A DNA stretch of 64,000 nucleotides, taken from contig NW_025937374.1 in the NCBI RefSeq assembly GCF_000764305.2, forward strand, positions 1 through 64,000, given 5' to 3'. The translations under genes and the position numbers were made by a program. Below, one piece after another: positions 32,114-43,117 of this stretch. Every line of letters starts with the position of its first letter. Position 1 is the stretch's first letter. The stretch comes from Hyalella azteca (taxonomy: Eukaryota > Arthropoda > Malacostraca > Amphipoda > Hyalellidae). Below the pieces are notes generated by a model. That model did not search any database, was not told the origin of the DNA, and was given only the letters and a program-made list of their open reading frames with translations.

Positions 32114-32347
32114 ATGGCTGACACGCCACTCATTTCAGCAATCGTTCATGTACGTGGATTAGAAAAACTGGATGAACTACAATTGCATGGATACAACTAC
32201 TACAATTTCATCCTCCCAAAAATGGAGGAAGAAGTTGAATTTATTGAAAATCAGGAACTAAAGGAAACAGTATCCACGGTTAAAGGACTTAGACGAGTGT
32301 CTCGTTTCGGATCCCTATTAAATGTTTTTCACAAGAAAGAAACCTAG
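32114..32347 (+). CDS. MADTPLIS ORF, intact copy
   Basis: 77-aa frame, the only complete one of five: MADTPLISAIVHVRGLEKL, HGYNYYNFILPKMEEEVE, then the M1-shared end RFGSLLNVFHKKET. It begins at the ATG seven bases past the stop of the MNDANK ORF. Acidic middle (EEEVEFIENQE), basic end. H1, H2 have a TAA where this copy has AAA. Function unknown; most credible small gene of the H module. Confidence 0.45.
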   Translation: MADTPLISAIVHVRGLEKLDELQLHGYNYYNFILPKMEEEVEFIENQELKETVSTVKGLRRVSRFGSLLNVFHKKET

Positions 32348-33057
32348 AAGTTGGAAACAAACAGTAAACTGTAAAGAATGCAGCATTCTGCAAGTGCATT
32401 TATGGAAGATGTAATTGCCTGAAAATTGCTATCGGAACAGATTTTCCTATAGCCTATCCTCAAAAACTGAGAGCATAAAAAACGATACAATATAATCTCG
32501 ATTGCAAGGGAGACTGCTTTTTGTGAGGGCTGCACGCGTGCCTCAGTCAACTGTCAACTGTCAGTCAACTGTCAGGAGGCTGTGGCTCAGTCAATGCTTC
32601 CATTTGTAATTGTACAAATAGGCGAGACACTCTGGGACTTTCCTGCAAATGTCTTCCAGAAAACAGTTTCAGACGCTCAAGCGTGTTTTACTTCTAATGA
32701 CTGAATGTACACACCTACGAGGCTACGAACCGTTAACATATTTAAAAAAAATCCATTCACTAAACAGGGAACATTTTTCTAGAATTGCGACCATTGTATC
32801 GTTATTGGAACTAGAACGTCATTGGGTCAATCGCTCGATACATGTGATCTTCCTACTATAATTCCATTTAATTTTGTTCAATCTGAACCGTGCCACGGCA
32901 ATGTCCTTACATGTGTAGGGTCGAATTCTGAAAAAAATCCAGTACGAGGAAATTACTCTAAATGATCAGAAATTTTGCTCCGCGTTCCAAATGAAGCTAT
33001 GTCAATAAATTATGGTTGGTGATGTAGGTTCACAGTACATTCATAAATCCCTATTTT

Positions 33058-33366
33058 TTGTGCATAAGGTCGTTGATCTCCATACGACTATCAGGAATAG
33101 CGAAGTTTAAGCTGATTTTCTTTCGATCGGATACATGTTCAGTAAACTGTTATATATTGAACTTTCGTCATAATATCGATCTTAGGTATTTAAAATTAGA
33201 ATGCTTTGCGCCCCTGCGGGTTAATATGGAATTTAAGTCGGTAGTATCTCACATCTTCATTGTGGCTGGACATCAGTATGTGGACAGTATACCTGATGAT
33301 TATTTCAAAGCTTTTGTAAAAAAGAATCGAGAAAAATATTTCACAGATTCTGGAAGTGGATTTTAG
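33058..33366 (+). CDS. ORF across cassette C12 into M5
   Basis: 102-aa frame that spans TTCAG, core, hairpin (read APLRVNMEFKSV) and the full M5 end VAGHQYVDSIPDDYFKAFVK to a stop after SGSGF. The lone base missing here relative to most units (ACAGTATACC against ACAGCATTACC) is what keeps the frame. With 6654-6905 it argues that M4 and M5 belonged to one coding sequence. Confidence 0.35.
   Translation: MCIRSLISIRLSGIAKFKLIFFRSDTCSVNCYILNFRHNIDLRYLKLECFAPLRVNMEFKSVVSHIFIVAGHQYVDSIPDDYFKAFVKKNREKYFTDSGSGF
33138..33228 (+). other. Hypervariable cassette C12
   Basis: TTCAG 33138-33142, GTTATATATTG, core, then GCGCCCCTGCGGGTTAATATG, stem CCC/GGG. Confidence 0.6.
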
Positions 33367-33650
33367 CCGTTATCAAAAATGCAACGCACGAAAAGAGTAT
33401 ATGTCTCAGAAATCTTAGCCGTATTTACCGAATAAAATGTTCAATTTAGCTGGAGTTGTTCTCAGCTGAGCATCACGAAGTTCGGGGTTAATGCATGCGC
33501 TGTAGTGCGGTGATCATCTTTTGCGCTTTCATGCGCATGCCTTCCTCGAGTTGGACGTTGATTGTCTAGTACTAATTTCCCTTCGGATGGTCACCTTAAA
33601 ACCTTGGCGATGCCAAACTTCAGTTATATTGGATTAGAATTGATAAAATT

Positions 33651-35200
33651 TTGCATGCCTGCAAGCGAATTTATTGGAAGATATAATAGCCAAAGGAATG
33701 TTATCGGGACAGATTTTCCTATAGCATATCCTCTAAATCATTTCACATAAAACACGAAACAAGAAAATCTCGATATCAAGGGAGACTACTTTCTTTTGAG
33801 GGCTGCACGCTTGGCTCAGTCAGGACTCGGGAAGCTGTGGCTGAGCCAGTGCTTCCCGTTTGTAATTGTACAAATAAGCGAGACACTCAGGAATTTCCCG
33901 ACAGATATCCACAAAGAAATAGTTTCAGACGCTCAAGCTTGCTTTACTTATAATAACTAAATATTCACCTAAAAAATCCTTTAACGTATATTTAGAAAAA
34001 AACTCGTTTCATTCAACAAATTTAATTTTTAGATAATTGCGACTATTGGATCGTTAGGGGAACTGTGGAACAATATTGGATCAATTGCTAAACGTGCGAT
34101 CTTCATACTATAACTCCCTTTAATTTTTTTTATTCCAATGGTGGCACGGCAATTTCCTTACTTGTCTTGTAACGAATTCTGAAAAAATCTAGTACGAGGA
34201 AAATACTCTAAAATAACCAGAAAGTTTGCTACATGTTCCGAATGTAAATAATAAAGCTATGTCAATAAGCTATGGTTGGTGATGTAGGTTCGCAGCACAT
34301 TTGTAAATCCAAATTTGGTTCTTGGCTTGGTCCAATAGTGATTGGATATTCATGGAGTAGGAGGAATAGTTCCGTTTGTCTCGAAATTTTGCTGATATAT
34401 TTTCATGTTCAGTAAACGGTTATATCAGACTTCTAGTTTCTATTTTGTAATCTATATTTTTCCCTTTGTTCTTATTAAATTTTAGAGCCCAACTGGCTAA
34501 TATGTATGATGTAGGAACTTGGCGGTAGGTGGATTTGTATGTTTACAGCATTACCTGATATTTATTTCAAAGATTTTGTGAAAAAGTTTAGTAAAAAATA
34601 TTTCACAGACTCTGAAACGGTTCTTAGCTAATATGAAAAATGCAACGAACGATAAGAGTCCAAAGGTCAAAATTCATAGCCGTATTTACCCAATAAAATG
34701 TTCAATTAAACTCATCATCTTCTTGGTCACCTTAAACCTTAGCGATGCCAAACTTCAGTTAGCTTGGATAAGAATGGATAAAATTTCACATTCACCCAAG
34801 GAGCGAATCAGCACACCACAGCGAAGGTAGTAGAGCCCTGCTCTGCTATTCTGTGCAGCCCTGCGCCGAGCCCCGAACTCCCGCCTGGCGATAAACTCGA
34901 AGGCGACGATGAAACCGTTCAATCGATTGAACTATTCCAACAGCAAATCTACGTGATTCTCAGGATACTATCGCATTCAGGGAGATGAATACAACTAATT
35001 GATAAACATTAACGGTTAAATGAAGATGGCACGCGTTGCTAACTGGCGAAACGCGGCGCCTGTCCGACCTCCAAGTTGTACTCGATCACAGCAAGTTTTG
35101 GAGCCATCGGCCTACTGCGGTGAGGCAACTGCAGAGAAAAACTAAGACCGTTCCTAAGAATTGACACAAAAAATTAAATGGAAAAATATATGTGGTCCAA
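33651..35200 (+). repeat. Array unit U14 (M2 to M8)
   Basis: M2, M3, cassette C13, M5, a shortened M6 (the CpG-rich nested repeat is deleted, leaving only the MVTLNLSDAKLQL part; ORF 34633-34830), M7 and M8. Confidence 0.7.
34408..34505 (+). other. Hypervariable cassette C13
   Basis: TTCAG 34408-34412, GTTATATCAG, T-rich core, then TTTAGAGCCCAACTGGCTAA. The stem is now GCC/GGC (34487-34497) with a longer loop. Confidence 0.55.
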
Positions 35201-36500
35201 ATGAATTTCATAAGACTTTTGAAAAATTAGTTCGGCTTATACTAGCTGAACAATTTTGAATTAAGAATAAAGTTCTTTTCGCCAGTTCACCTGCATGTAA
35301 CAACACTGGCGAAAGTCTTGCACACGCATTAAAAAGTTTGGAGCTCCCCTCTGCATTCGATACAGATTCTAGTACGTAAACTGTATTGAATTATTCGCTG
35401 CATGTATATTGTATCGTTTACGAACTCAAATGAATTATCCTACTTCTATATAATAATACAACCTTACCCGTTTAAACTATCGTCATTCAGGGGAGCGTCT
35501 ACCGTAAAAATTATCTCCTAAACTAAATGACCGATCGTCCTGAAAGATCGTTAATTTAAAGAAAAAAATATAATAAATCGTGAAATGCATAGGAAAAGAC
35601 CAAAAAGGGGTCTTTAGTGAATCTATCTCTTCCTTCAATTTTTGTGCTACGTACAGTATCGGACAACATAACATTCGATTTGTAAAGAGAATATTAATTG
35701 ACTCCAGCAGCCTTTATTTCGCTTTTTTAAATTATTTGTATGACTTTTTCCATTTTCGCATTTGTACCCCCTCTCCCCTAGTTTTTTTTTTCAATATATA
35801 ATCCAAATCATAAACAAATCAGAAAAACGGGGCTCTCAGATTCGCTAGATCTTGTCTTTACGAATCAAATGATATGTCACTCAATGCTGTAGCTTGAAAA
35901 TCGTAGGAGGAGATAGATTTTTAAGATGGCGTATTGTAAAAATTTCCATCTTTCAAGGGAGTCAAACAAGTAAAATTGATTGAAGAAAAAGAAAAAATGA
36001 TAAAAAATTCGTGATACTGTAGCCCAAGTTTTTCCATTGCTAATTTCTCGTATTGAGTGTACGTTCATGCGTATTTAGACGTATTCGTGTTTAGTTTGAC
36101 GCTAAATTTAGCCATAAATGTCATTTTTCTGATACTGCAAAATGCTCGTTTCATAAACATTCAAAACGGCCAAACGCACAAAAGTATTGCATGTGCATCC
36201 ATGGTAATTGCTTTGTTAATTGGACGCGACTTGTATGCAGCTTTTAAACGAGTGAAAACACTTGCAATTAACGATAATAATGATCTATTATTACAAATTT
36301 AATTAACGATAGATTTTTAAATAATAGTTATACAACATTTAATTAGTCAAGAAGGCCTCACAAGAGAGCAACGAAGGTTACTTGTCGCTTAAATTTGCTA
36401 TGTTTCACTCTAAACCTCCCTACAAAATATTATAGAAATATTTCACCTTTTTAATTTATTATCACACTACCAAACACTGATACACAATATATAACTTGTT
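35201..36500 (+). repeat. M9-M11 block
   Basis: M9, M10 (AAATGACCGATCGTCC), T-rich tract with CCCCTCTCCCCTAG, AACGGGGCTCTC, MAYCKNFHL-type start near 35924, then the M11 ORF. Matches 51451-52860. Confidence 0.7.
36057..36302 (+). CDS. M11 ORF (ACASMVIALLIGRDLYAAF)
   Basis: 81-aa frame; hydrophobic N-terminal half, then IACASMVIALLIGRDLYAAF and KRVKTLAINDNNDLLL. Homologous segments at 47.95, 52.55, 52.75 and 59.42 kb are broken or shifted. Could be a membrane segment by hydrophobicity; unknown. Confidence 0.25.
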   Translation: MYVHAYLDVFVFSLTLNLAINVIFLILQNARFINIQNGQTHKSIACASMVIALLIGRDLYAAFKRVKTLAINDNNDLLLQI

Positions 36501-36540
36501 CAATGAAATGAGTTTTTTTTAATATACGTTAAGGATTTTA

Positions 36541-37280
36541 GATGTGTATATTCAGTTTATATAAGTAAAATGCGCTTGTGCGTCTGAAACTGTTTTTTCG
36601 TGGATATTCGCAGGAATTTTCCAGAGTATCTCGCTTGTTTGTACAATTACAAATCGAAAGCACTGGCTCAGCCACAGCCCGAGCCACAGCCTGAGTCCTG
36701 CCACAGCCTGAGTCCTGAACCCATACTTTTAACAAAGTTAAGAGATCGTAAGTTCATCAGCCAATCATTGACGGCCTTTCAAGCCACTCTTTTAAAAACA
36801 GTTAAGAGATCGTAAGTTCATCAGCCAATCATTGACGGCCTTTCAAGCAAAATCCACCAATCATAAACAAGAAAATAGTGCGTAAGTATTTACGTTCACT
36901 AAGCGAATTTTGAAAGTATGGCCCCTGGCACAGTCACGCATGCAGCACTCACAATAAATTAGTCCCTCTAGCAATCAAGATTTTCTTGTCTCCCTTTTTT
37001 TTACTGATTGCGAGAATAGGCTATAAGAAAGTCTGTTTTGATAGAATTTTCCAGGCTATTACATCTTCCAATGAATTCATTTGCAGAATGCTTCATTCTT
37101 CAATGCTTATTGTTATGTTTTTAGCTTCTTTCCTTCTTTCCTGTAAAAACATTTAATAAGATACCGAAACAAGACTTTCATAAAAGTCTTTAATCGTGGA
37201 GACTGTTTTCGTTGGTATAAAAGTATAATATTTTATAATATAAAAGAAACTCTGTGTGTGTTGTCAGAAAATGACACGAT
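36541..37280 (-). repeat. Inverted M2-M1 fragment
   Basis: Reverse complement M2 (minus ORF 36538-36735 with AEPVLSICNCTNKRDTL) and M1 (TTTAATCGTGGAGACTG), split by a small element. Continues to GTCAGAAAATGACA, the usual M11-M1 border. Confidence 0.7.
36721..36932 (-). mobile_element. Small TIR element with 48-bp internal duplication
   Basis: Ends TTTTGAAAGTATGGCCCC at the right; left end degenerate (CCATACTTTTAAC). Relative of 46237-46382 in inverse orientation. A 48-bp segment beginning GTTAAGAGATCGTAAG is present twice (36737-36784, 36801-36848). Confidence 0.6.
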
Positions 37281-37917
37281 AAAATGCTAATTGCAGCGTC
37301 GTAACTTAGAACCGATCATATTGCATACATTTTGAAAATCCATATCGTTGTTTGGGAACGGATAAAATTATTATAATAAAAATTGCAGGTTAAAATCATA
37401 TGGTTGCCAACATACACAACACGCTTAAGATAATTGAGTACGCCAATATATTATCTCGATTCCCGATTTATTCAGTAATATTTTATGTAAGGACTAATCC
37501 GATATATAATAATATAATAATAATAATAACTGCACTCATGAATCCGAATATTGTTTTATGTGTCATACAGTCATTGGATCTTCATCGGAGTAGCAGGAAT
37601 AGCTCAGTTTATGCTGAATTTTGCTGCACCAACTTCATTTTCAGTAAATTGGTATATGGCGCACTTCTGTGAGTCCTTTACGAGAAATGTGAAAGTAAAA
37701 TTGTATATTACTATTTATGGTGCGATTGCAGGATATAAGAAGAAATTGAAATCTGTAGTGTTTAGTATGTAGATGTTGGTTGGACATTCGTATGTTGGCA
37801 GCATTGCCTGATGATTTTTTTCGAAGCTTTTGTGAAGAAGTATCGGGAAAAATATTTCACTGACTCTGAAAATGGTTCTTAGCCATTATCAAAAATGCAA
37901 CGAACAATGAGAGTCAA
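37281..37917 (+). repeat. Single-copy joint, then M4-M5
   Basis: 37281-37550 is not matched elsewhere here; then M4 resumes at TCATTGGATCTTCATCGG, with cassette C14 and M5. Ends where the LTR-like piece starts. Confidence 0.6.
37640..37750 (+). other. Cassette C14, hairpin lost
   Basis: TTCAG 37640-37644 and GGTATATGGC, then a core; the usual CCC-GGG hairpin is not recognisable before M5. Possibly inactive. Confidence 0.4.
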
Positions 37918-38650
37918 TGTTATATAAGATATAAGAGTCGCGGTTGAGCCGTGCCACAAGGCGGACGTGCGTGTTGCGCGGGCTCACAGCTTGTCTTTTC
38001 ACTGGGCCGGTCGAACTGTAATAAAGCATTTTGTATTGAAGGTCTCAGTAAACAAACTTGATGTGAAGTCAGTGAAAGAGAATGCAAACAAAGAGCGGAA
38101 GTGAGCAAAGAGCGGTTCCCTCGTTTTTCACTCCGAAAAACGAGGGTAGAGCTAGTGAGTGAGGGCTCACCGTGACGAAGATAGGCGAAGTGCCTTTCTG
38201 TTAAGCCTACTCTCTTGAACAGAGCTCCGTCAACTTCACCCTTGCCCCTCCGTCTACTTCTACGCTGCCGCCGTCTACCTTAATCCTGCCCCTCACCCTC
38301 TCTACCCCTCTGTCGCGAGCCCTTCATTCCCTCAGCTCACCTCTCTCTCATAGCTCAGCTGTTACTCTGGAGTTGTAATTTTCGACGGAACTTTTACTCT
38401 ACTCAAGTCAATTCAGTTTTAAACTTGTGTGTTCTCCGTGCATTGTAGTTTTAATTTGCAATTCAGTTTCAAATGGAACTTAGACTTAAACTCTACTCAA
38501 GTCAATTTAGTTTTAAACTTATGTTCTTCTCCGTGCAATATACGATGGCTGGGCAGGAAAAAAAATAGAAGTCGAGAAGCCCTCTAATTCAGCTATACAA
38601 AAGGCTAAAATCAAATCATCTAAGTTGGAAACGGAAGTTTGTAAGCACTG
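37918..38650 (+). mobile_element. LTR-like fragment
   Basis: Begins TGTTATATAAGATATAAG, has a GC-richer first part, AATAAAGCATTTTGTATTG (polyadenylation-like), a CT-rich tract, then ATGGCTGGGCAGG followed by a frame with KAKIKSSKLETEVCKHC. It replaces about 350 bp of M6. Suggests an LTR with the start of a gag-like region; no polymerase domain, and the second LTR is absent. Confidence 0.35.
38118..38146. repeat. 12-bp perfect hairpin
   Basis: CCCTCGTTTTTC, loop ACTCC, GAAAAACGAGGG inside the LTR-like piece. Confidence 0.7.
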
Positions 38651-38653
38651 CTA

Positions 38654-39849
38654 ATCAGCACACCAGGGCGAAGGTAGTAGAGCCCTGCTCTGATATTCTG
38701 TGCAGCCCTGCGCCGAGCCCTGAACTCCCGCCTGGCTGGTGATAAACTTGAAGGCGACGATGAAACTGTAATGAATACAACTAACTAATGAACTGAAGGT
38801 TAAATGAAGCTATATATAGAACAGACGAAACGCGGCACCAGTACGACCTTTAAGTTGTACTCAATCACAGCAAGTTTCGGAGCCATCGGCCTACAACGAT
38901 TAGATAACTCCGTAGAAACTTTGAAGATATTTGTAATAATTGAGACGAAGCAATAAAATGTGAAAGCACCCTGGTGGAGAAGATTTCAAACAATTGTTAA
39001 AATATTGATTAGACTCGAATTAGTTCAACAAATTTCATTGAAAAATAAGGCTAATGTCACTAATAACTTTTTCCAACAACATTCAAGTAAGCTCAGTTGT
39101 CCGTCCGTGACTTCACGTTTTCGTCGACGAGAAAATGCGCTCTCTGTCACTCATGCAATGAGTACAGAGTTATATTCTTTTAGGTACGCCGGAGATTAGT
39201 AACTTTGATTGGCCCATATGGTCGGATTTCTCATCCTGAGCAGGGGATATGAGCGGGGCTTAGGAAACACTGAGCGCTACTATATAAACGAATGTACCAC
39301 AGTTATGATACGATACCGAGTCTCTTGGGTACTGTCAATGATCAATGACGTCATTGGTCACCATCACCATAAAATGGATACACTACACTGCTTTTGAGTT
39401 TATACTGGCATATACTAATTATGCAGCAAACATAGGTCACCAGAACTACATCGTAAATCTTAATGAACATAAACACTATACGCTCTAAGTTTACACCACT
39501 TTATACTTGTTTTTATATAACATAAATACAGCTTGCCAAGTTTATACCGGTTTATATTAGATTTGAAACAATGTGGGCCACCAGCACCACATCGTAAATT
39601 GGAATGAACATAAACACTGCTTTTCATAATCATACTGGTACATGCCAGTTTTGAAAAAATGTAAATATCACTTTTAAAGTTAATACTCGTAAATATTGGT
39701 TTATACCAACTTTATAACAGATGATGGTTCCAGCAGAATTATAATTATTTACTATAGCAGCAGCATGCAGGGCGCACCCGGACTGCGACGGCGATTTTTG
39801 ATCCCTGATGTCGGCTCTTCCTACCTTGCATTGCAATTCGATCATTAGG
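38654..39849 (+). repeat. Duplicated block, copy 2
   Basis: Copy of 7212-8405, including foldback piece (39095-39182) and element E (39185-39849). Ends abruptly inside E where an M2 segment begins. Confidence 0.75.
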
Positions 39850-41310
39850 GCAGAGAAGAAAATCTCGATTGCAAGGGAGACTACTTTCTTGTGAATACTG
39901 CCCGCGTGACTGTCATGACTCAGGAGGTTGTGGCTGAGCCAGTGCTTCCCATTTGTAATTGTACAAATAGGCGAGACGCTCAGGAACGTTCCTGTAAATG
40001 TCCACCAAAAAAACAGTTTCAGACGCTCAAGCGTGTTTTACTTGTAATAACGGAATAACTGTAAGAAGCAACTCATTTTTAATCTCATTTCATTTAACTC
40101 ATTGTCATTTTTAGAAGCAACTCATTTCATAAAACAGGTTAAATTTTTCTTCAATAATTGCGACTATTGGACCATTTTTGGAACTCTGGAACGTTATTGG
40201 ACCAATTACTCGAAACAAGCGATCTTCATACTGTAATTTCCTTTAATTTTACTTAATCTGAATCCTGGCACGGCATTTTCGGACAGGAGATGTGTTAAAA
40301 AAAATCTAGTATTAGGAAATTAGTCTAAAAGTATCAGAAAGCTTGCTACGTGTTCCAAAAGGTAATAATAAAGCTATGTCAATAAACTATGGTTGGTGAT
40401 GTAGGTTCGCAGTACATTCTTAAATCCCAATTTTTTTCTGTCTAGAGGTCATTGAAGCTTCATCGGAGGATCAGGAATAATTTAGTTTGTGCTCAATTGT
40501 GTTGAACTATTGCATTTTCAGTACATCGTTATATGTAGCAATTCCATCATATTATTGTTTAATAGAAATAAAATTCTAAAAACTTCTGTTATATTTTGTA
40601 CCCTTGCGGGGTAATAAGTAATCGGAGGCGGCAGCATTTAGCATGTTAAAGATGGCTGGACATTGGTATGTGGACGGCATTACCTGATGATTGTTTTAAA
40701 GCTTTTGTAAAAAAGAATCGTGATGAATATTTCACTGATTCTGAAAATTTATTTTAGCCGTTATCAAAAATGCAACGCACGAAAAGAGTCTATATCTCAG
40801 AAGTCTTAGCCGTATTTACCCAAAAAAATGTTCAATTTAGCTGGAGTTGCTCTCAGCTGGGCATTACGAAGTTCGGGGTGAATGCATGCGCTGAAGTGCA
40901 GTGATCATCTTCGGCTGATCAGGCGCGTTGCATGCGCATGCCTTCCTCGAGTTGGACGTTGATTGTCTTTTCACTAATAATTTCCCTTCGGATGGTCACC
41001 TTAAAACTTCAGTTATGTTGGATAAGAATTGATAAAATTTTGCATGCACTCAAAGATCGAATCAGTGCATTGGTGCAGGCTTTCCGCCACCACAGCGAGG
41101 TAGTATAGGTTCAGCCCTTCGATGATGAGCCCCAAACTCACACCCAGCGATTAACTAGAAGGCGACGATGAAACTGTTTGTTTGAGTTAATCAAACAGCA
41201 AATCTACGCGATTTTCAGGATACTAACGCATTCTGGGAAATAAAATAAAACTAATTAACTGATCAACATTAACGGTTAAATGAAGCTATAGAACTGGCGA
41301 AACGCCACCT
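39850..41310 (+). repeat. Array unit U16 (M2 to M8)
   Basis: M2 without its first part, M3, cassette C15, M5-M8. 39855-40540 is about 99% identical by eye to 53720-54406 in U20, while sequence right of the cassette is clearly less similar. Confidence 0.75.
40517..40618 (+). other. Hypervariable cassette C15
   Basis: TTCAG 40517-40521, GTTATATGTAGC, core, then TACCCTTGCGGGGTAATAAG; the stem extends to TACCC/GGGTA. Pair of C19. Confidence 0.65.
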
Positions 41311-43090
41311 GTACGACCTTCAAGTTGTACTCGATCAGTTTTGGAGCCATATCGGCCTACAATAACGATTAGATAACTCCGTAGAAACTTTGAAAATATT
41401 TATAATAATTGAGACGAAGCAATAAAATGTGAAAACACCTTAGTGGAGAATAATTTCTAACAATTGTTAAAATATTGCTTGGACTCGAACAATAGTTCAA
41501 CAAATTTGAATGAAAAATGAAGCTCATGTCACCAATAACTTTTCCGGATTCAACGGCATGGAACAACATTCATGTAAGCTGAACAATGGAAATGTAAATC
41601 ACACAAAACATAAGAAAAAACAACAGAATCTTACTGCATATTCAAAAAGGCTGAAATGGTAGGCATTTCTACGAAAATGCCTACCATTTCAGTTCTTCCA
41701 CGGCAAAATACGGTCATTAAATTATCTGCATACTCCTGTTCTACCATTGAGCCCCTATGGGATTTTATTAAATCTGTGGTTATGAGTCGTATAATAAAGT
41801 CTTACTTTGGCAGCGTATAAAGTTTTCTGCTGATTATCTGCTAGCGTAGAGTTCGGCATCGTGAAAAAGAAGTCACAGTCAGTAAAAACTGTACAACTGA
41901 TCTTATAATTTTAGCCTTCAACATGATGAAATGAACGTTTATAATTTGTATTACAGAATTCAAGGCCATATTTCACACTAGAAAAATAAAGAATGTTCAG
42001 TTAAGTTGGGGTTGCTGGGCACTACGAAGTTCGGGTTGCATGCATTTGCAGTGGTGCAGTGAAAATCGTCGGCCGGTCACGAGCGTTTCATGCGCATGTC
42101 TTCCTCGAGTTGGACGTTGATTATCTGTCTTGTAATAATGTCCCTGCAGGTGGTCATCTTAAAACTTAGTGACGCCATTGTTCAAGAAGCTTAATTGTAG
42201 ATGAAGCGATAATGTTCTACATGCACCGGAGGAGCAAATCTATGTACTGCTGGAGGTTTTGAGCTTCACAGCGCAACATAGCAGCTAGAGCTCGACTTCG
42301 ACTCATTTTTCTACCTTTAGTCAAAATATAGAGCTATATATTAATTCATACTGATTATATCAGAAATAGAATTTTTCATATAAAGCACTGAACTCGTTTT
42401 AGATTCTCGCAGGCAGTAAACATCCAAAGAATTTTTCATTGCAATTGAATAATTATTTTCCAAAAATAGATAAGAATTTTCAAGTTTCAAATTTGAAGAC
42501 CACGCGAGAGGTTTCATTTCAAACTGAAAATAATTTCTTTTTTTTGTAGCTATGATTTTGATTTGTCTCAGCATGTGAAATATTATATCAATTATTGCTG
42601 GATATATCTCTTTAGTATTAACGAAATTCGAAATATCAATTTCAATTACAATTACGTTAACGATTTATATATGTCCTGAGATGTAATAGATATTTTGCGG
42701 CTGGGTAGCAACAGCCAGTCGTGATCAGCTGGGACTCTGGAGAGGCGGTGCAAATGATCAGCAGGAGTATTTAAGTCCTCTTTTTAATAAGTTTTATGGA
42801 AGAAAACGCTGTCTTTTGCCATTTTAAAACGTACCCAGGTTGCTACACTCAATAGTTTACGTATAATTTAAATTGAAAGTTTATATCACTTGTTTGCTTA
42901 AATCTCAAATTAACTAAGAATATAAAAGCAAAGAAAAGTCCACAAAAATTCATATCTTTTTCATTCGATACTCCCGGAGAGTGACATACGGTTGTAGAAG
43001 GTTAATAATTGACACAAAAATATAAATGGTAAATATTCGTGGAGAAAAATAATTCCATAAACTTCTGAAAAATTGACTGGGCTCAGACTA
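41311..43090 (+). repeat. Module R2
   Basis: Homologue of R1 with a newly formed hairpin at 41651, the variant M6 copy at about 42000-42190, an opposite-strand frame (42341-42574) of doubtful value and the LWRGGANDQQEYL segment (about 42733-42775), now frameshifted. Confidence 0.7.
41651..41692. repeat. Perfect 18-bp stem hairpin in R2
   Basis: CTGAAATGGTAGGCATTT, loop CTACGA, AAATGCCTACCATTTCAG. R1 and R3 have the left arm in diverged form but no right arm, so the palindrome arose in this copy. Confidence 0.8.
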
Positions 43091-43117
43091 GCTGAACAAT
43101 TTTGAATGAGAAGTTAA

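Larger units (their letters stand above)
32348..33650 (+). repeat. Array unit U13 (M1 to M6)
   Basis: M2 with a GTCAACTGTCA micro-duplication near 32545-32570, M3, cassette C12, M5 ORF and M6; then joins M2 of the next unit abruptly at TGCATGCCTGCAAGCGAATT. Confidence 0.75.

Noticed and set aside
37920..38108. Minus-strand ORF in the LTR-like piece
   Set aside because: It runs antisense to the presumed LTR and has no recognisable motif.
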